Source of the DNA: Gemmatimonadaceae bacterium
Lineage (GTDB): Bacteria; Gemmatimonadota; Gemmatimonadetes; Gemmatimonadales; Gemmatimonadaceae
Direction of reading: 5' to 3'
Length of the DNA: 64,000 nt
Assembly (NCBI GenBank): GCA_035533755.1
Contig: DATLTC010000009.1
Location: 248,001-312,000, forward strand
Part shown: piece by piece, positions 29,890-38,396 of the stretch
Layout: the number at the start of each line of letters is the position of its first letter
How positions within the stretch are numbered: position 1 is the first letter of the stretch
Position numbers and translations under genes: made by a program
Notes under the pieces: model-generated
What the model was told of the DNA's origin: nothing
Database searches by the model: none
What the model saw: the letters and a program-made list of their open reading frames with translations, nothing else

Positions 29890-30558
29890 CTAGCCCTTGG
29901 ACGCGGGCTTGGCCTGGACCTCACCGAGCCGCACCCGGGCTTCGGCGGCCACTCCCTGGGCCTTGGGGTCGTCCGCCAGCTTCTCCCAGATCTTCGTGGC
30001 GGTCGCCGTATCGTGCGCCGCCAGGAAGGCCCGAGCGGCTTTGGAGAGCTGGTACGCCTTGTAGTCGTCGGCCTTGGCGGCGTCGGCCGCCTTCTGGTAG
30101 GACTGTGCCGCATCGGCCGGCTTGTTGCTCTGCATCTGGCCGTCGCCGATCAGCCCGTAGATGTCCGGCATGTCCATCGACGCCGCGCTGCTGGGCAGCA
30201 GCTTCTGGAGCACCGCAATCCCGGCCTGGACCTTGCCGGCGTTGTAGTTCATCTGGGCCAGCAGCATGCCGGCCTCGATCCCGGACTGCGTATTGGAGTA
30301 CCGGTCCACGACCTTGTTCAGGTCGCTCACGGCCAACGCCGCGTTCCCCGCCCCCACCGACTGCAGCGCCGTGTTCAGCGCCCGCTCGGCATTCTGGTCG
30401 CGGATCTGGACGGACCTGGCATAGAACCAGTAGCCGGCCCCACCCGCGGCGACGACGACCGCGGAGATGGTGAGCAGGCGCGCGTTTCGCTGCAGCCACT
30501 CGATGACGCTTTCTTCGCGGTTGGTGCGGACGGGAGTCTCTACGACAGGCTCGGTCAT
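29890..30558 (-). CDS. YfgM-like TPR membrane protein
   Basis: A 222-residue protein with one N-terminal transmembrane helix (about residues 27-46, LLTISAVVVAAGGAGYWFYA) and a periplasmic TPR-like domain (about 50-205), matching the YfgM/TPR_21 pattern. YfgM in E. coli interacts with the Sec translocon and periplasmic chaperones. The ATG at 30558 was chosen because the frame upstream runs into the tRNA gene at 30578. It ends the - strand gene series facing dapF and may be co-transcribed with the tRNA. The exact role here is inferred. Confidence 0.75.
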   Translation of the reverse strand: MTEPVVETPVRTNREESVIEWLQRNARLLTISAVVVAAGGAGYWFYARSVQIRDQNAERALNTALQSVGAGNAALAVSDLNKVVDRYSNTQSGIEAGMLLAQMNYNAGKVQAGIAVLQKLLPSSAASMDMPDIYGLIGDGQMQSNKPADAAQSYQKAADAAKADDYKAYQLSKAARAFLAAHDTATATKIWEKLADDPKAQGVAAEARVRLGEVQAKPASKG

Positions 30559-30577
30559 GACGATGGTGGGTGTGAGG

Positions 30578-30651
30578 TGCCCCTGGGGTGACTCGAACAC
30601 CCGGCCAACGGTTTAGGAAACCGCTGCTCTATCCACCTGAGCTACAGGGGC
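30578..30651 (-). tRNA. tRNA-Arg (anticodon CCU)
   Basis: A 74-nt cloverleaf on the - strand: 7-bp acceptor stem (GCCCCTG with CAGGGGC), D stem GCTC/GAGC, anticodon stem GCGGT/ACCGT with loop TTCCTAA (anticodon CCT, reading AGG), 5-nt variable loop and T stem GGGTG/CACCC with loop TTCGAGT. The discriminator base is A; the CCA end is not encoded (CCT follows). It lies 20 bp before the YfgM-like gene and behind a probable promoter. Confidence 0.96.
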
Positions 30652-30684
30652 AGGTGTCACAGTCGTAAACAACCAGAATCCTTT

Positions 30685-30713
30685 AATTTACGGCGCCGGC
30701 CCCCGCCGGTAAA
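30685..30713 (-). promoter_or_regulatory. Probable promoter of tRNA-Arg and yfgM-like gene
   Basis: On the - strand, TTTACC (30708-30713) and TAAATT (30685-30690) are separated by 17 bp. RNA would start near 30678, about 27 nt before the tRNA 5' end. The spacer is GC-rich. The TAAATT -10 and 17-bp spacing match the candidates before kdsB and before the DUF512/der operon. Confidence 0.5.
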
Positions 30714-30734
30714 GCGCCCAGATGCACCGCCGCC

Positions 30735-31799
30735 CTAATGGATGCGCAGCACGTGGATCAGGCTGACGCTCGCCACGAGCAGGCCGACGAGCGATGCGCT
30801 CACGGCAAGGGTCACCCGGGAGCCCACCGCGGCCAGCCCGCGCAGTTCGACGCCCAGTCCCAGCGCCGCCATCGAAAGGACCATCAGGAACGCCGTGGCC
30901 AGCCGCATGGGCTCGATCAGCCCTGACGGCACGAGCCCCGCCGAGCGCGCGATGGCCAACGCCACGAATCCGACGATGAACCACGGCACGAAGTGGTGCA
31001 GCTTGAGGCGCTGGCCGCCGCCGGTCGAGCGGTGGCCGAGCGCCAGGATGAGCACTACGGGTCCCAGGAGCAGAACGCGCGCCAGTTTGACGAGGGTGCC
31101 CACCTGCCCCGAGAGTTCGCTGATCGGGAACGTCGCCGCCATGACCTGGGGCACGGCGTACACCGTCAGCCCGGCCACCACGCCGTACTGGTAGAGCGAC
31201 AACCCCAGCATGCGGCCGGCCATGGGCAGCAGGAGCACGAGCACGACCCCGAGGATCGCCGTGAACGCGATCGAGGACGCCACGTCCTTGCCGTCGGCGC
31301 CGATGACCGGCGCAACGGCCGCGATGGCCGAATTGCCGCAGATCGAGTTTCCGCAGGCCACGAGCAGCGACATCCGGTGGGTGAGCCCCAGCGATCTCGA
31401 GATGCCATAACTGACGAAGATGCCGATGGTCACGGTGAGCACGATCCCCACGAGCAATGCGGGCCCGGCATGCAGGAGCGCGGGAAGATCGACCGACGCG
31501 CCCAACAGCAGCACGGCGACTTCGAGGAGCGGCTTGGCGGCCAGCCGGATGCCCGGCTCCCAGCGCGCGTCCAGCGGGCGCGCCGCCCGTACGGCCACGC
31601 CAATGAGGATCGCGAGCACGAGGGCCTCGAAGAGCGCATGGCCGAGGAAGCGATTCTCGGCCGCCTGTCCAAGGTAGGCCGCCGCGGAGATGGCGAGACA
31701 GAGCAGGAGTCCTGGGGTGACGTGCATTCCCCAACGGGCGGCGCGGGCCGTGAGCGCGGGCGCGGCCGCATTCGGCGTGATGATATCGGTGGCGGTCAT
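30735..31799 (-). CDS. yeiH: YeiH family putative anion exporter
   Basis: A 354-residue polytopic membrane protein of the YeiH/UPF0324 family (annotated as putative sulfate exporters), with about ten helices. Conserved segments include LLGASVDLPALL, ACGNSICGNSAIAAVAPVIGA and LSMAALGLGVELR. The ATG at 31799 was chosen; in-frame ATGs at 31811 and 31859 exist, the latter inside the divergent control region. It is divergent from a LysR gene, the same pairing as yeiH-yeiE in E. coli, where YeiE has been tied to sulfite. Substrate unproven. Confidence 0.85.
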   Translation of the reverse strand: MTATDIITPNAAAPALTARAARWGMHVTPGLLLCLAISAAAYLGQAAENRFLGHALFEALVLAILIGVAVRAARPLDARWEPGIRLAAKPLLEVAVLLLGASVDLPALLHAGPALLVGIVLTVTIGIFVSYGISRSLGLTHRMSLLVACGNSICGNSAIAAVAPVIGADGKDVASSIAFTAILGVVLVLLLPMAGRMLGLSLYQYGVVAGLTVYAVPQVMAATFPISELSGQVGTLVKLARVLLLGPVVLILALGHRSTGGGQRLKLHHFVPWFIVGFVALAIARSAGLVPSGLIEPMRLATAFLMVLSMAALGLGVELRGLAAVGSRVTLAVSASLVGLLVASVSLIHVLRIH

Positions 31800-31835
31800 G
31801 GGCCGAAGCATGGCCGCGCGCGCAGCGGACAACCA

Positions 31836-31864
31836 TTGCCTGGATGCCATACATACCATAACGT
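31836..31864 (+). promoter_or_regulatory. Divergent yeiH/lysR control region
   Basis: The 71-bp gap holds TTGCCT (31836-31841) and TAACGT (31859-31864) 17 bp apart, a weak promoter for lysR. Only six bases separate the -10 from the lysR ATG and there is no Shine-Dalgarno, which suggests a leaderless message. Between them lies an interrupted palindrome, ATG-N2-AT-N2-AT-N2-CAT (31844-31859), a plausible LysR-type operator that would allow autoregulation and control of yeiH. Confidence 0.35.
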
Positions 31865-31870
31865 CACTCT

Positions 31871-32791
31871 ATGTCTCGTCCGGATGTCCCCGCCGCCCCG
31901 ACCGCCAACCTCGACCTCCTGGTCGTCCTCGCCGTGATCGCCCGCGAGCGTTCGTTCACCCGCGCCGCCGCGGTGCTGGGCATCAGCCAGCCCTCGATCT
32001 CGGCGCGCGTGCGACGCCTGGAGCAGCGGGTGGGCGAGCCCGTGTTCGAGCGGCTCGGACGCGGCGTGCGACTCACCCCGACCGGGGAGACCCTCCGCGC
32101 CGCCGCCGACCGCGCGCTCGCGTTGGCGCAGGACGCCGACCAGCTCTGGCACGGACTGGGCGCCCAGTCCCGGGGCTACGTGCGGCTGGCGGCGAGCACG
32201 ACCATCGCCGGCTATGTCCTGCCCGCCGCCCTCGCGGCGTTCCGCCGCACGCACCCGGATATCGAGATCGAGGTCCGGGTGGGCAACACGGCGCAGGTCG
32301 CGGCGCTGATCGGGGACGGCGAGCTCTCGTGGGGACTGGTGGAAGGTCCGGTGGATGCGACGCACCTGGTGTCGCGAACGTTTCTCGAGGACGAGTTGAT
32401 CCTCGTCGTGCCGCCCAAGCATGCGTGGACGCGCCGGCGAGCGATCAGGGCCCGCGACCTCGAGGGAGCGCCGTTCATCGCCCGCGAGTCGGGATCGGGC
32501 ACGGCCGCGATCCACGAAGCGGTGCTGGCCGGCCAGGGCGTCCGCGTGCGGCCCGTGTTGCGGATTGCCGATTCACGGGGCATCGTCGCCGCCGTGGCCG
32601 CGGGCGCCGGCGTGGCGATCGTGTCGTCCCTCGTGGCGCGTCCATTCCTGGCCTCGCGCCAGGTGGTCCATGTCGCCATCCAGGGCGTGACGATGACCCG
32701 GGCGTTGAGCGCGATCCATCGGCCCGGCCGCACCCTCGTGCACCTCGACCGCGCACTCCTGCAGGCGATCAGCGGCCCGCTGCGCAGTTGA
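31871..32791 (+). CDS. LysR-type transcriptional regulator
   Basis: A 306-residue LysR regulator and the only + strand gene in the right half. The N-terminal winged helix-turn-helix (about residues 12-70) contains RSFTRAAAVLGISQPSISARVRRLE; the C-terminal periplasmic-binding-like domain (about 95-300) would bind the inducer. Divergent position to yeiH suggests that it controls that exporter, as YeiE does in enteric bacteria. The effector may be a sulfur anion such as sulfite, but that is an analogy. It converges with apt, with 9 bp between the stops. Confidence 0.92.
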   Translation: MSRPDVPAAPTANLDLLVVLAVIARERSFTRAAAVLGISQPSISARVRRLEQRVGEPVFERLGRGVRLTPTGETLRAAADRALALAQDADQLWHGLGAQSRGYVRLAASTTIAGYVLPAALAAFRRTHPDIEIEVRVGNTAQVAALIGDGELSWGLVEGPVDATHLVSRTFLEDELILVVPPKHAWTRRRAIRARDLEGAPFIARESGSGTAAIHEAVLAGQGVRVRPVLRIADSRGIVAAVAAGAGVAIVSSLVARPFLASRQVVHVAIQGVTMTRALSAIHRPGRTLVHLDRALLQAISGPLRS

Positions 32792-32800
32792 CGCCCGGCG

Positions 32801-33325
32801 TCACACGCTGACGAGCGTCTCCAGGCGCCGCCCCGCCAGTTCGTCGCGGCCGGCCAGGAATTCCAGCGTCAACAGCACGCTCAACCCAACCACCGACGCG
32901 CCCACGCGCTCCACGAGCCGGCACGCCGCGGCGGCGGTCCCGCCGGTGGCCAGGACGTCGTCCACGATCAGCACGCGCGCCCCGGGCGCGACGGCGTCGG
33001 TGTGCATCTCGAGCGCGTCGCTGCCGTACTCCAGCGCATAGTCCTCGCGCTCGCGCGCCGCGGGGAGTTTGCCCGGTTTGCGCATCGGCACGAGGCCGGC
33101 GCCGAGCCGGAGCGCGACCGGCGCGCCGAGGATGAACCCCCGGCTCTCGATCGCCACCACGTGCGTGACGCCGTCGGCGGCGAACGGCGCCGCCAGCGCC
33201 TCGATCACGCGGCCGAAGAGCACCGGATCGAGGAGCACGGGCGTGATGTCCTTGAACATGATCCCCGGCTTGGGAAAGTCGGGCACGTCGCGAATGGCGG
33301 CCTGGATATCGACGGCGAGTGACAC
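32801..33325 (-). CDS. apt: Adenine phosphoribosyltransferase
   Basis: Apt salvages adenine to AMP with PRPP. It is 174 residues from GTG 33325, which gives a family-like start (SLAVDIQAAIRDVPDFPKPGIMFKDIT). The PRPP loop is VLIVDDVLATGGTA and the base-binding ESRGF motif is present. An alternative TTG at 33358 overlaps the acyP stop (TTGA) and would add 11 residues. It is the last gene of the - strand run that begins at DUF512. Confidence 0.94.
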   Translation of the reverse strand: MSLAVDIQAAIRDVPDFPKPGIMFKDITPVLLDPVLFGRVIEALAAPFAADGVTHVVAIESRGFILGAPVALRLGAGLVPMRKPGKLPAAREREDYALEYGSDALEMHTDAVAPGARVLIVDDVLATGGTAAAACRLVERVGASVVGLSVLLTLEFLAGRDELAGRRLETLVSV

Positions 33326-33354
33326 GGCACGTCCGGCGAAGAAGGTGACGGTGC

Positions 33355-33657
33355 TCAACGTACGACGGTGAATCGATCCGGCAAGGGCGAGCGGTCCACG
33401 CGCTCGCTCACCCGCACGGCGGTCACATCGGCGGCGGGCGGGCCCAGTCTCAGCTGCGCGGTATACGCGTCGAGCACCTCCGCGGCGGCGGCGATTTCCA
33501 GCGCCACGGATCCATCGGGCATGTTCCGCACCCACCCCACCACGCCGAGCGCGTGCGCCGTCTCGCGGGCGAACCACCGGTAGCCCACGCCCTGCACCTG
33601 CCCGCTGACCACCACGCGCCGCTCGATTCGCGCGCCGCCCGGGGCTACGGCGTCCAT
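33355..33657 (-). CDS. acyP: Acylphosphatase
   Basis: A 100-residue acylphosphatase that hydrolyses acyl-phosphates such as acetyl-phosphate or 1,3-bisphosphoglycerate. It has the signature GQVQGVGYRWFARETA, holding the phosphate-binding loop and Arg, and GWVRNMPDGSVAL with the catalytic Asn. The ATG at 33657 overlaps the end of pcm by 13 bp. PlsX/PlsY use acyl-phosphates too, but a link is not shown. Confidence 0.9.
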   Translation of the reverse strand: MDAVAPGGARIERRVVVSGQVQGVGYRWFARETAHALGVVGWVRNMPDGSVALEIAAAAEVLDAYTAQLRLGPPAADVTAVRVSERVDRSPLPDRFTVVR

Positions 33658-34304
33658 CCGTGGCGCCCGAGGAGCGGAACGAACCGGACGGCGTCGAGGT
33701 CCTGGCGCTCGAACGACGTGCCGGTGCGCGTCACCATCACGAGTGTCTGCTCGGCGCGCCCGCCCACGGGGACGAGGAGCCGTCCCCCCTCGCCCAACTG
33801 GTCGAGCAGCGGCGCGGGCACGTCGGGGGAGGCGGCGCTGACGAGGATCGCATCGTAGGGCGCGTAGTCCCGCCACCCCACCGTCCCGTCGCCCACGAGC
33901 AGCGAGACGTTCTTGGCGTCGAGCGCGCGGATGGTCTCGCGGGCGGTGTCCATCAGCGCCGCCACGCGTTCCACGGAGAAGACCTGATCCACGAGGTGCG
34001 ACAGCAGCACCGTCTGGTATCCGGAGCCGGTGCCGATCTCGAGCACCCGTTCGCGGCCGCCCAGCCGCAGGAGCTGGAGGTAGCGCCCGTGGATCGACGG
34101 CTGCGAGATGGTCTGCCCGTTGCCGATCGGGAGCGCGGTATCGTCGTACGCGCGGTGGCGAATGCCGGTGGGCACGAACGCATGGCGCGGCGTGAGCTCG
34201 AAGGCGCGGAGCACGGCGAGATCGGACACCCCCTTCTCGCGCAGGGTCTCGACGAGCCGCTGGCGCGGCCCGCGCATCTCCACCTCTACAGGTCGTGCCA
34301 CCAT
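33645..34304 (-). CDS. pcm: Protein-L-isoaspartate O-methyltransferase
   Basis: Pcm methylates isoaspartyl residues to start repair of aged proteins. The 219-residue protein shows the ALPIGNGQTISQP substrate motif and the SAM-binding VLEIGTGSGYQTVLL. The ATG at 34304 overlaps surE by 19 bp; the next in-frame ATG at 34277 sits just after GAGGTGGAG, aligns better with E. coli Pcm and may be the true start. surE-pcm pairing is a known conserved stress/repair neighbourhood. Confidence 0.93.
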   Translation of the reverse strand: MVARPVEVEMRGPRQRLVETLREKGVSDLAVLRAFELTPRHAFVPTGIRHRAYDDTALPIGNGQTISQPSIHGRYLQLLRLGGRERVLEIGTGSGYQTVLLSHLVDQVFSVERVAALMDTARETIRALDAKNVSLLVGDGTVGWRDYAPYDAILVSAASPDVPAPLLDQLGEGGRLLVPVGGRAEQTLVMVTRTGTSFERQDLDAVRFVPLLGRHGWTP

Positions 34305-35047
34305 TCGCTCGCCGTGCGCAGGATGTCGAAGTTGGTGACGTCCAGGTGCAGCGGCGTCACCGAGATATAGCCGTCCTCGATGGCACGGAAATCCGAGTCG
34401 TCCTCGCCGCTCCAGCTGATCGAACCGCCACCGATCCAGTAGATCTGACGCCCCCAGGGATCCTGCATCGGCTTGAGCGATCCTGAATAGGCCCGCCGGC
34501 CCAAACGCGTCAGGCGCACGCCCTTGACGCCCGTGGCCGGCACCGGCGGCAGATTCACGTTGAACAACGTGTGCGCGGGAAAGTGCGGCAGCGACGTGAG
34601 GTGCTTGAGCAGCGGCGTGAGCACCGGCACCTGCGCCTGGAGGTGCGACAGATCGGCGCGGAGGTCGCCGCCGGCGAACGAGACGGCGATCGACGGGATG
34701 CCGAGCGACAGCCCTTCCATCGCCGCCGCCACCGTGCCGGAATACAGCACGTCCTCGCCCATGTTGTGCCCATGATTGATGCCGCTGAGCACGAAGTCCG
34801 GGCGGTCGGGGAGCAGCGCCTCCACCGCCAGCATCACACAGTCGGTGGGCGTCCCGTCCACCTGGAACCGGCGCTCGGCCAGTTGCACGGGACGCAGCGG
34901 GTGGTGGAGCGTGAGGGAATGGCTGGTGGCGCTCTGCTCGCGGTCCGGCGCCACGATCGTCACCTCGCCGAGCGGCGCCGCGGCCTCGATCAGGCAGTCG
35001 AGACCGTGGGCGAGGATGCCGTCGTCGTTGGTGAGCAGCAGGCGCAT
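34286..35047 (-). CDS. surE: 5'/3'-nucleotidase SurE
   Basis: SurE is a metal-dependent nucleotidase and exopolyphosphatase of stationary-phase survival. It is 253 residues, with the hallmark metal site RLLLTNDDGI at the N-terminus, Ser in APDREQSATSHSLT, the GTPTDCV loop and SGINHGHNMGEDVLYSGTVAAAMEG. The ATG shares one base with the stop of the upstream MerR-like gene. pcm follows with an overlap. Confidence 0.96.
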   Translation of the reverse strand: MRLLLTNDDGILAHGLDCLIEAAAPLGEVTIVAPDREQSATSHSLTLHHPLRPVQLAERRFQVDGTPTDCVMLAVEALLPDRPDFVLSGINHGHNMGEDVLYSGTVAAAMEGLSLGIPSIAVSFAGGDLRADLSHLQAQVPVLTPLLKHLTSLPHFPAHTLFNVNLPPVPATGVKGVRLTRLGRRAYSGSLKPMQDPWGRQIYWIGGGSISWSGEDDSDFRAIEDGYISVTPLHLDVTNFDILRTASEWWHDL

Positions 35048-35409
35048 CAGGCGTCCGCCTCGCCGTCGAGCAGCTGGTGCAACTCGCGCAGCGCCACCTC
35101 GATCGACGCCAACGACTCGACGTTGAGCGCCCCGTAGGCCAGGTCGCGCAGCTCGCCCGATCGGCGATGTTCCTCCACCTTCTGGCGGGCCCCGTCGATC
35201 GTGTATTTCTCCACGTATAGCAGGTGCTTCACGAGGAGCACGAGCTCCACTTCGCGGCGCTGGTACACGCGGTTGCCGGACCGGTTCTTGGCCGGGTTCA
35301 GGAACTTGAACTGGCTCTCCCAGTAGCGCAGCACGTGCGGCTTGAGGTCGGTGAGATCGCAGACCTCGCCGATCGAGAAGAATTCCTGCACGGGATCGGG
35401 TGCGTTCAT
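35047..35409 (-). CDS. Small MerR-like DNA-binding protein
   Basis: A 120-residue protein with a MerR-type winged helix at residues 10-78: FFSIGEVCDLTDLKPHVLRYWESQF, then RVYQRREVELVLLVKHLLY. The rest is a short helix likely to dimerise. There is no effector domain or cysteine metal site, so the signal is unknown; it resembles the stand-alone MerR proteins seen near gpsA/surE in other phyla. It overlaps gpsA (ATGA) and surE (TGATG), so it is made with phospholipid and repair enzymes. Target unknown. Confidence 0.85.
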   Translation of the reverse strand: MNAPDPVQEFFSIGEVCDLTDLKPHVLRYWESQFKFLNPAKNRSGNRVYQRREVELVLLVKHLLYVEKYTIDGARQKVEEHRRSGELRDLAYGALNVESLASIEVALRELHQLLDGEADA

Positions 35410-36401
35410 CGATCTTGCTCCGCGCGCAGTTCGCGCGCCATCAGTTCCTGCACGGCGGCTCGGGCCGAGTGTCCTTCGAACAGAATGCGATACGCCATCG
35501 CGGCGATCGGCATCTCCACGCCCTCGCGCTGGGCCAGCGCCACGGTGCTGGCCGTGGTCTCCACGCCTTCGGCCACGGTGTGCTTGCCGACGAGCACCTC
35601 GGCCAACGAACGTCCCTCCCCGATCTCCACGCCGAGCGTCCGGTTGCGGCTGAGGGCCCCGGTGCACGTGAGCACGAGGTCGCCCAGGCCGGCGAGTCCG
35701 GCGAACGTGGCCGGATTGGCGCCGAGTGCCACGCCCAGCCGCGTCATCTCGGCAAGGCCGCGCGTGATGAGCGCGGCGCGGGAATTGTGTCCCAGCCCTA
35801 CCCCGTCGTGAATGCCGGTGGCCACGGCCATCACGTTCTTGAGCGCCCCGCCGAGTTCCACGCCGACGATGTCGTCGTGCGTGTACACACGGAATCGCTT
35901 CCCGCTGAGCGCGTCCTGGACGCGCCTCGCGGCATCGGGCGCCCGGGAGGCGGCGACGATCGCGGTCGGGAGTCCGCCCGCGACCTCGGCGGCGAAGCTC
36001 GGCCCGGAGATCGCCACCACGTCGTGGCCCGGCAATTCGTGTTCGATAATCTCCGACATCAACGCCAGCGATCCGCGCTCGATCCCCTTGGACGCCACGA
36101 CGAGGATCGCACCCGGCCGGACGTGCCCGGCGCCGGCGATCGCGATCTGGCGGAGATGCTGCGCCGGCGTGGCGTACACCACCAGTTCGGCCCCCTCCAA
36201 CGCCTCGGCGAACCCATGCGTGGCGCGTATGCGGTCGGGCAGCACGGCGCCCGGCAGGAACACGGGATTCTCGTGACGCGCGTTGATCGTGGCCACGACC
36301 TCGGGCTCGTACGCCCAGAGGCGGACGTCGTGGCCGTTGTTGGCGAGCAGCTGCGCCAGAGCCGTCCCCCACGCGCCGGCCCCGATCACGGCGCACTGCA
36401 T
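35406..36401 (-). CDS. gpsA: Glycerol-3-phosphate dehydrogenase (NAD(P)+)
   Basis: GpsA reduces dihydroxyacetone phosphate to sn-glycerol 3-phosphate, the backbone for phospholipids. The 331-residue protein has the Rossmann loop VIGAGAWGTALA, the SGPSFAAEV motif, the catalytic Lys in GALKNVMAVATG and the LAGLGDLVLTCT block. It follows plsY with a one-base overlap; PlsY uses its product, so the two act in sequence. Confidence 0.96.
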   Translation of the reverse strand: MQCAVIGAGAWGTALAQLLANNGHDVRLWAYEPEVVATINARHENPVFLPGAVLPDRIRATHGFAEALEGAELVVYATPAQHLRQIAIAGAGHVRPGAILVVASKGIERGSLALMSEIIEHELPGHDVVAISGPSFAAEVAGGLPTAIVAASRAPDAARRVQDALSGKRFRVYTHDDIVGVELGGALKNVMAVATGIHDGVGLGHNSRAALITRGLAEMTRLGVALGANPATFAGLAGLGDLVLTCTGALSRNRTLGVEIGEGRSLAEVLVGKHTVAEGVETTASTVALAQREGVEMPIAAMAYRILFEGHSARAAVQELMARELRAEQDR

Positions 36402-37087
36402 CAGCGCCCCCTCCAGACCAGCCAGCCGGTGGCGGCCGCGAGCACGGCGGCGGAGAGCGCGAGGGCCGCCGGAATGCGCAGCGAGCCGAGTCTGGAGAAC
36501 CGATGCTCCTCGCCGCTGCGCAGCCGCGCCATGTTCGGACGGTGCGTCCAGAACACGAAGGACGACGCCACCACGCTCACGGCGAGCAGCGGACTGCGAA
36601 TGCCCGCGGCGGCGGCAACGATCACCGGCAGCGAGGCCGCGGCCGCCAGCGAGGCGAGCGACACGTACCCGCTGCTGCCGAGCGCCGTGACGAACACGGC
36701 CAGGGCGAGGAGCGTGGGCACCGGGGCCAACGCCAGGAACACCCCGCACGCCGTCGCCACGCCCTTCCCGCCCTTGCCGAACCGCAGCCACACGGGGCGC
36801 ACGTGGCCGACGATGGCGGCCGTGCCGTAGAGCACGGCCAGCAGCGACGGGTCGATGGTCCCCGTCGTGACGCGCGGGAGGAGCGCCACCGGCAACGCCC
36901 CCTTGATCATGTCCACCGTGAACACGAGCAGCCCGACGTTGAAGCCGAGGACGCGCACCACGTTCGTGGCGCCCAGATTGCCCGAGCCATGGGCGCGCAA
37001 GTCCACGCCGCGCGCCCTGCCGGCGAGATAGGCCGCCGGGATCGAACCCGCCGCGTAGGCGATCAGTACGCCGAGCAGCGGATGCAC
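36401..37087 (-). CDS. plsY: Glycerol-3-phosphate acyltransferase PlsY
   Basis: PlsY moves the acyl group from acyl-phosphate (made by PlsX) to glycerol 3-phosphate at the membrane. It is 228 residues, with several helices and the three family motifs: GSGNLGATNVVR, GHVRPVWLRFGKGGKGVAT and a C-terminal segment with THRPNMARLRSGEE. It lies 1 bp downstream of der and overlaps gpsA. The order der-plsY-gpsA is also common in Firmicutes. Confidence 0.95.
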   Translation of the reverse strand: MHPLLGVLIAYAAGSIPAAYLAGRARGVDLRAHGSGNLGATNVVRVLGFNVGLLVFTVDMIKGALPVALLPRVTTGTIDPSLLAVLYGTAAIVGHVRPVWLRFGKGGKGVATACGVFLALAPVPTLLALAVFVTALGSSGYVSLASLAAAASLPVIVAAAAGIRSPLLAVSVVASSFVFWTHRPNMARLRSGEEHRFSRLGSLRIPAALALSAAVLAAATGWLVWRGR

Positions 37088-37088
37088 G

Positions 37089-38396
37089 TCAGCTCGCCTT
37101 GCGCCGCATCACGACACGCAGCGGGTTACCCGTGAACCCCCAGGTCTCGCGGAAGCCGTTGTGGAGGTAGCGCACATAGTGCTCTTCGACGAGATCGGGG
37201 TGGTTGCCGAACACGGCGATCGTGGGCGGCGCCACCTCGACCTGCGTGGCGTAATTCAGCTTGACCTCGAACCCGGCCGCCTGCGGCGGTTGCAGGCGGG
37301 CCAACAACTCCTGGAGCCGCGCGTTGACCTGCGCCGTGGTGATGCGCTTCTTGCGCTCTTCCTCCACGGTGAGCAGCAGATCGAGCAGGCGCTGGATGCG
37401 CTGGCCGGTGAGCGCCGACGTGAACAGGAAGGGCACGAACGTGAGATAGGGCGCCTTCTCGCGGCAGCTCTTCTCGAACCGCGCCGCCGACTTGTCGTCC
37501 TTCTCGGCCAGGTCCCACTTGTTGACCACGATGATGAGCCCGCGGCCGGCATCCCAGGCCATGGTCGCGATCTTGAGGTCCTGATTGTGCAACCCCTCGA
37601 CGGCGTCGATCACCAGCACGCAGATGTCGGCGCGCTCGATGGCGCGCCGGCTGCGCAGCGACGAGTAGAACTCGATCCCGTCCTCGATCTTGGTCTGGCG
37701 GCGCAGGCCGGCCGTGTCGATGAACACGAACGAGCGCCCGTGGAACCGCATCGGCGTGTCGATCGCATCGCGCGTCGTGCCCGCTTCGTCTGACACGACC
37801 AACCGCTCCTCACCAAGCAGCCGGTTCACGATCGACGACTTGCCGACGTTGGGGCGGCCAACGACCGCCACCTTGAGGGAGTCGTCCTCGCCCGCGTCAC
37901 CGGGCGGCAGACGGTTCACGATCACGTCGAGCAGATCGCCGGAGTTCTTCCCGTTGAGCGCCGATACGGGCACCGGATCGCCCGCCCCGAGTTCGTAGAA
38001 CTCGTAGAAGTCGGTGGCCCGGGGATCGTCCACCTTGTTGGCCACGAGGAGCCACGGCTTGCCGCTCGACCGCAGCAGCTCGGCCACCCGGGCGTCGCTG
38101 GGATGGAGACCGGCGAGCGCGTCGACGACGAAGACGAGCAGGTCCGCCTCGCCGATCGCCACCTCCACCTGCCGCCGGATCTCGCGGTCCATCGGCATGC
38201 GCGGGTCGTCGGTGAGGCCGCCCGTGTCGACCAGCCAGAACCCCCGCCCATTCCACTCCGCGCGGGCAAAGTGCCGATCCCGCGTGGTGCCCGCCTCTTC
38301 CGAGACGATGGCCGTGTGCGACCCCATGATGCGGTTGAACAGTTGCGACTTGCCAACGTTGGGACGGCCGACGAGCGCGACGACGGGAATGCTCAT
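37089..38396 (-). CDS. der: Ribosome-assembly GTPase Der (EngA)
   Basis: Der is a double-GTPase needed for 50S maturation. The 435-residue protein has two G domains: first GRPNVGKS (residues 10-17) with DTGG and NKVD; second GRPNVGKS near 180 with DTAG and NKWD, then the KH-like C-terminal domain ending in RVVMRRK. The ATG at 38396 overlaps the DUF512 stop as ATGA. The C-terminus is normal. Confidence 0.97.
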   Translation of the reverse strand: MSIPVVALVGRPNVGKSQLFNRIMGSHTAIVSEEAGTTRDRHFARAEWNGRGFWLVDTGGLTDDPRMPMDREIRRQVEVAIGEADLLVFVVDALAGLHPSDARVAELLRSSGKPWLLVANKVDDPRATDFYEFYELGAGDPVPVSALNGKNSGDLLDVIVNRLPPGDAGEDDSLKVAVVGRPNVGKSSIVNRLLGEERLVVSDEAGTTRDAIDTPMRFHGRSFVFIDTAGLRRQTKIEDGIEFYSSLRSRRAIERADICVLVIDAVEGLHNQDLKIATMAWDAGRGLIIVVNKWDLAEKDDKSAARFEKSCREKAPYLTFVPFLFTSALTGQRIQRLLDLLLTVEEERKKRITTAQVNARLQELLARLQPPQAAGFEVKLNYATQVEVAPPTIAVFGNHPDLVEEHYVRYLHNGFRETWGFTGNPLRVVMRRKAS

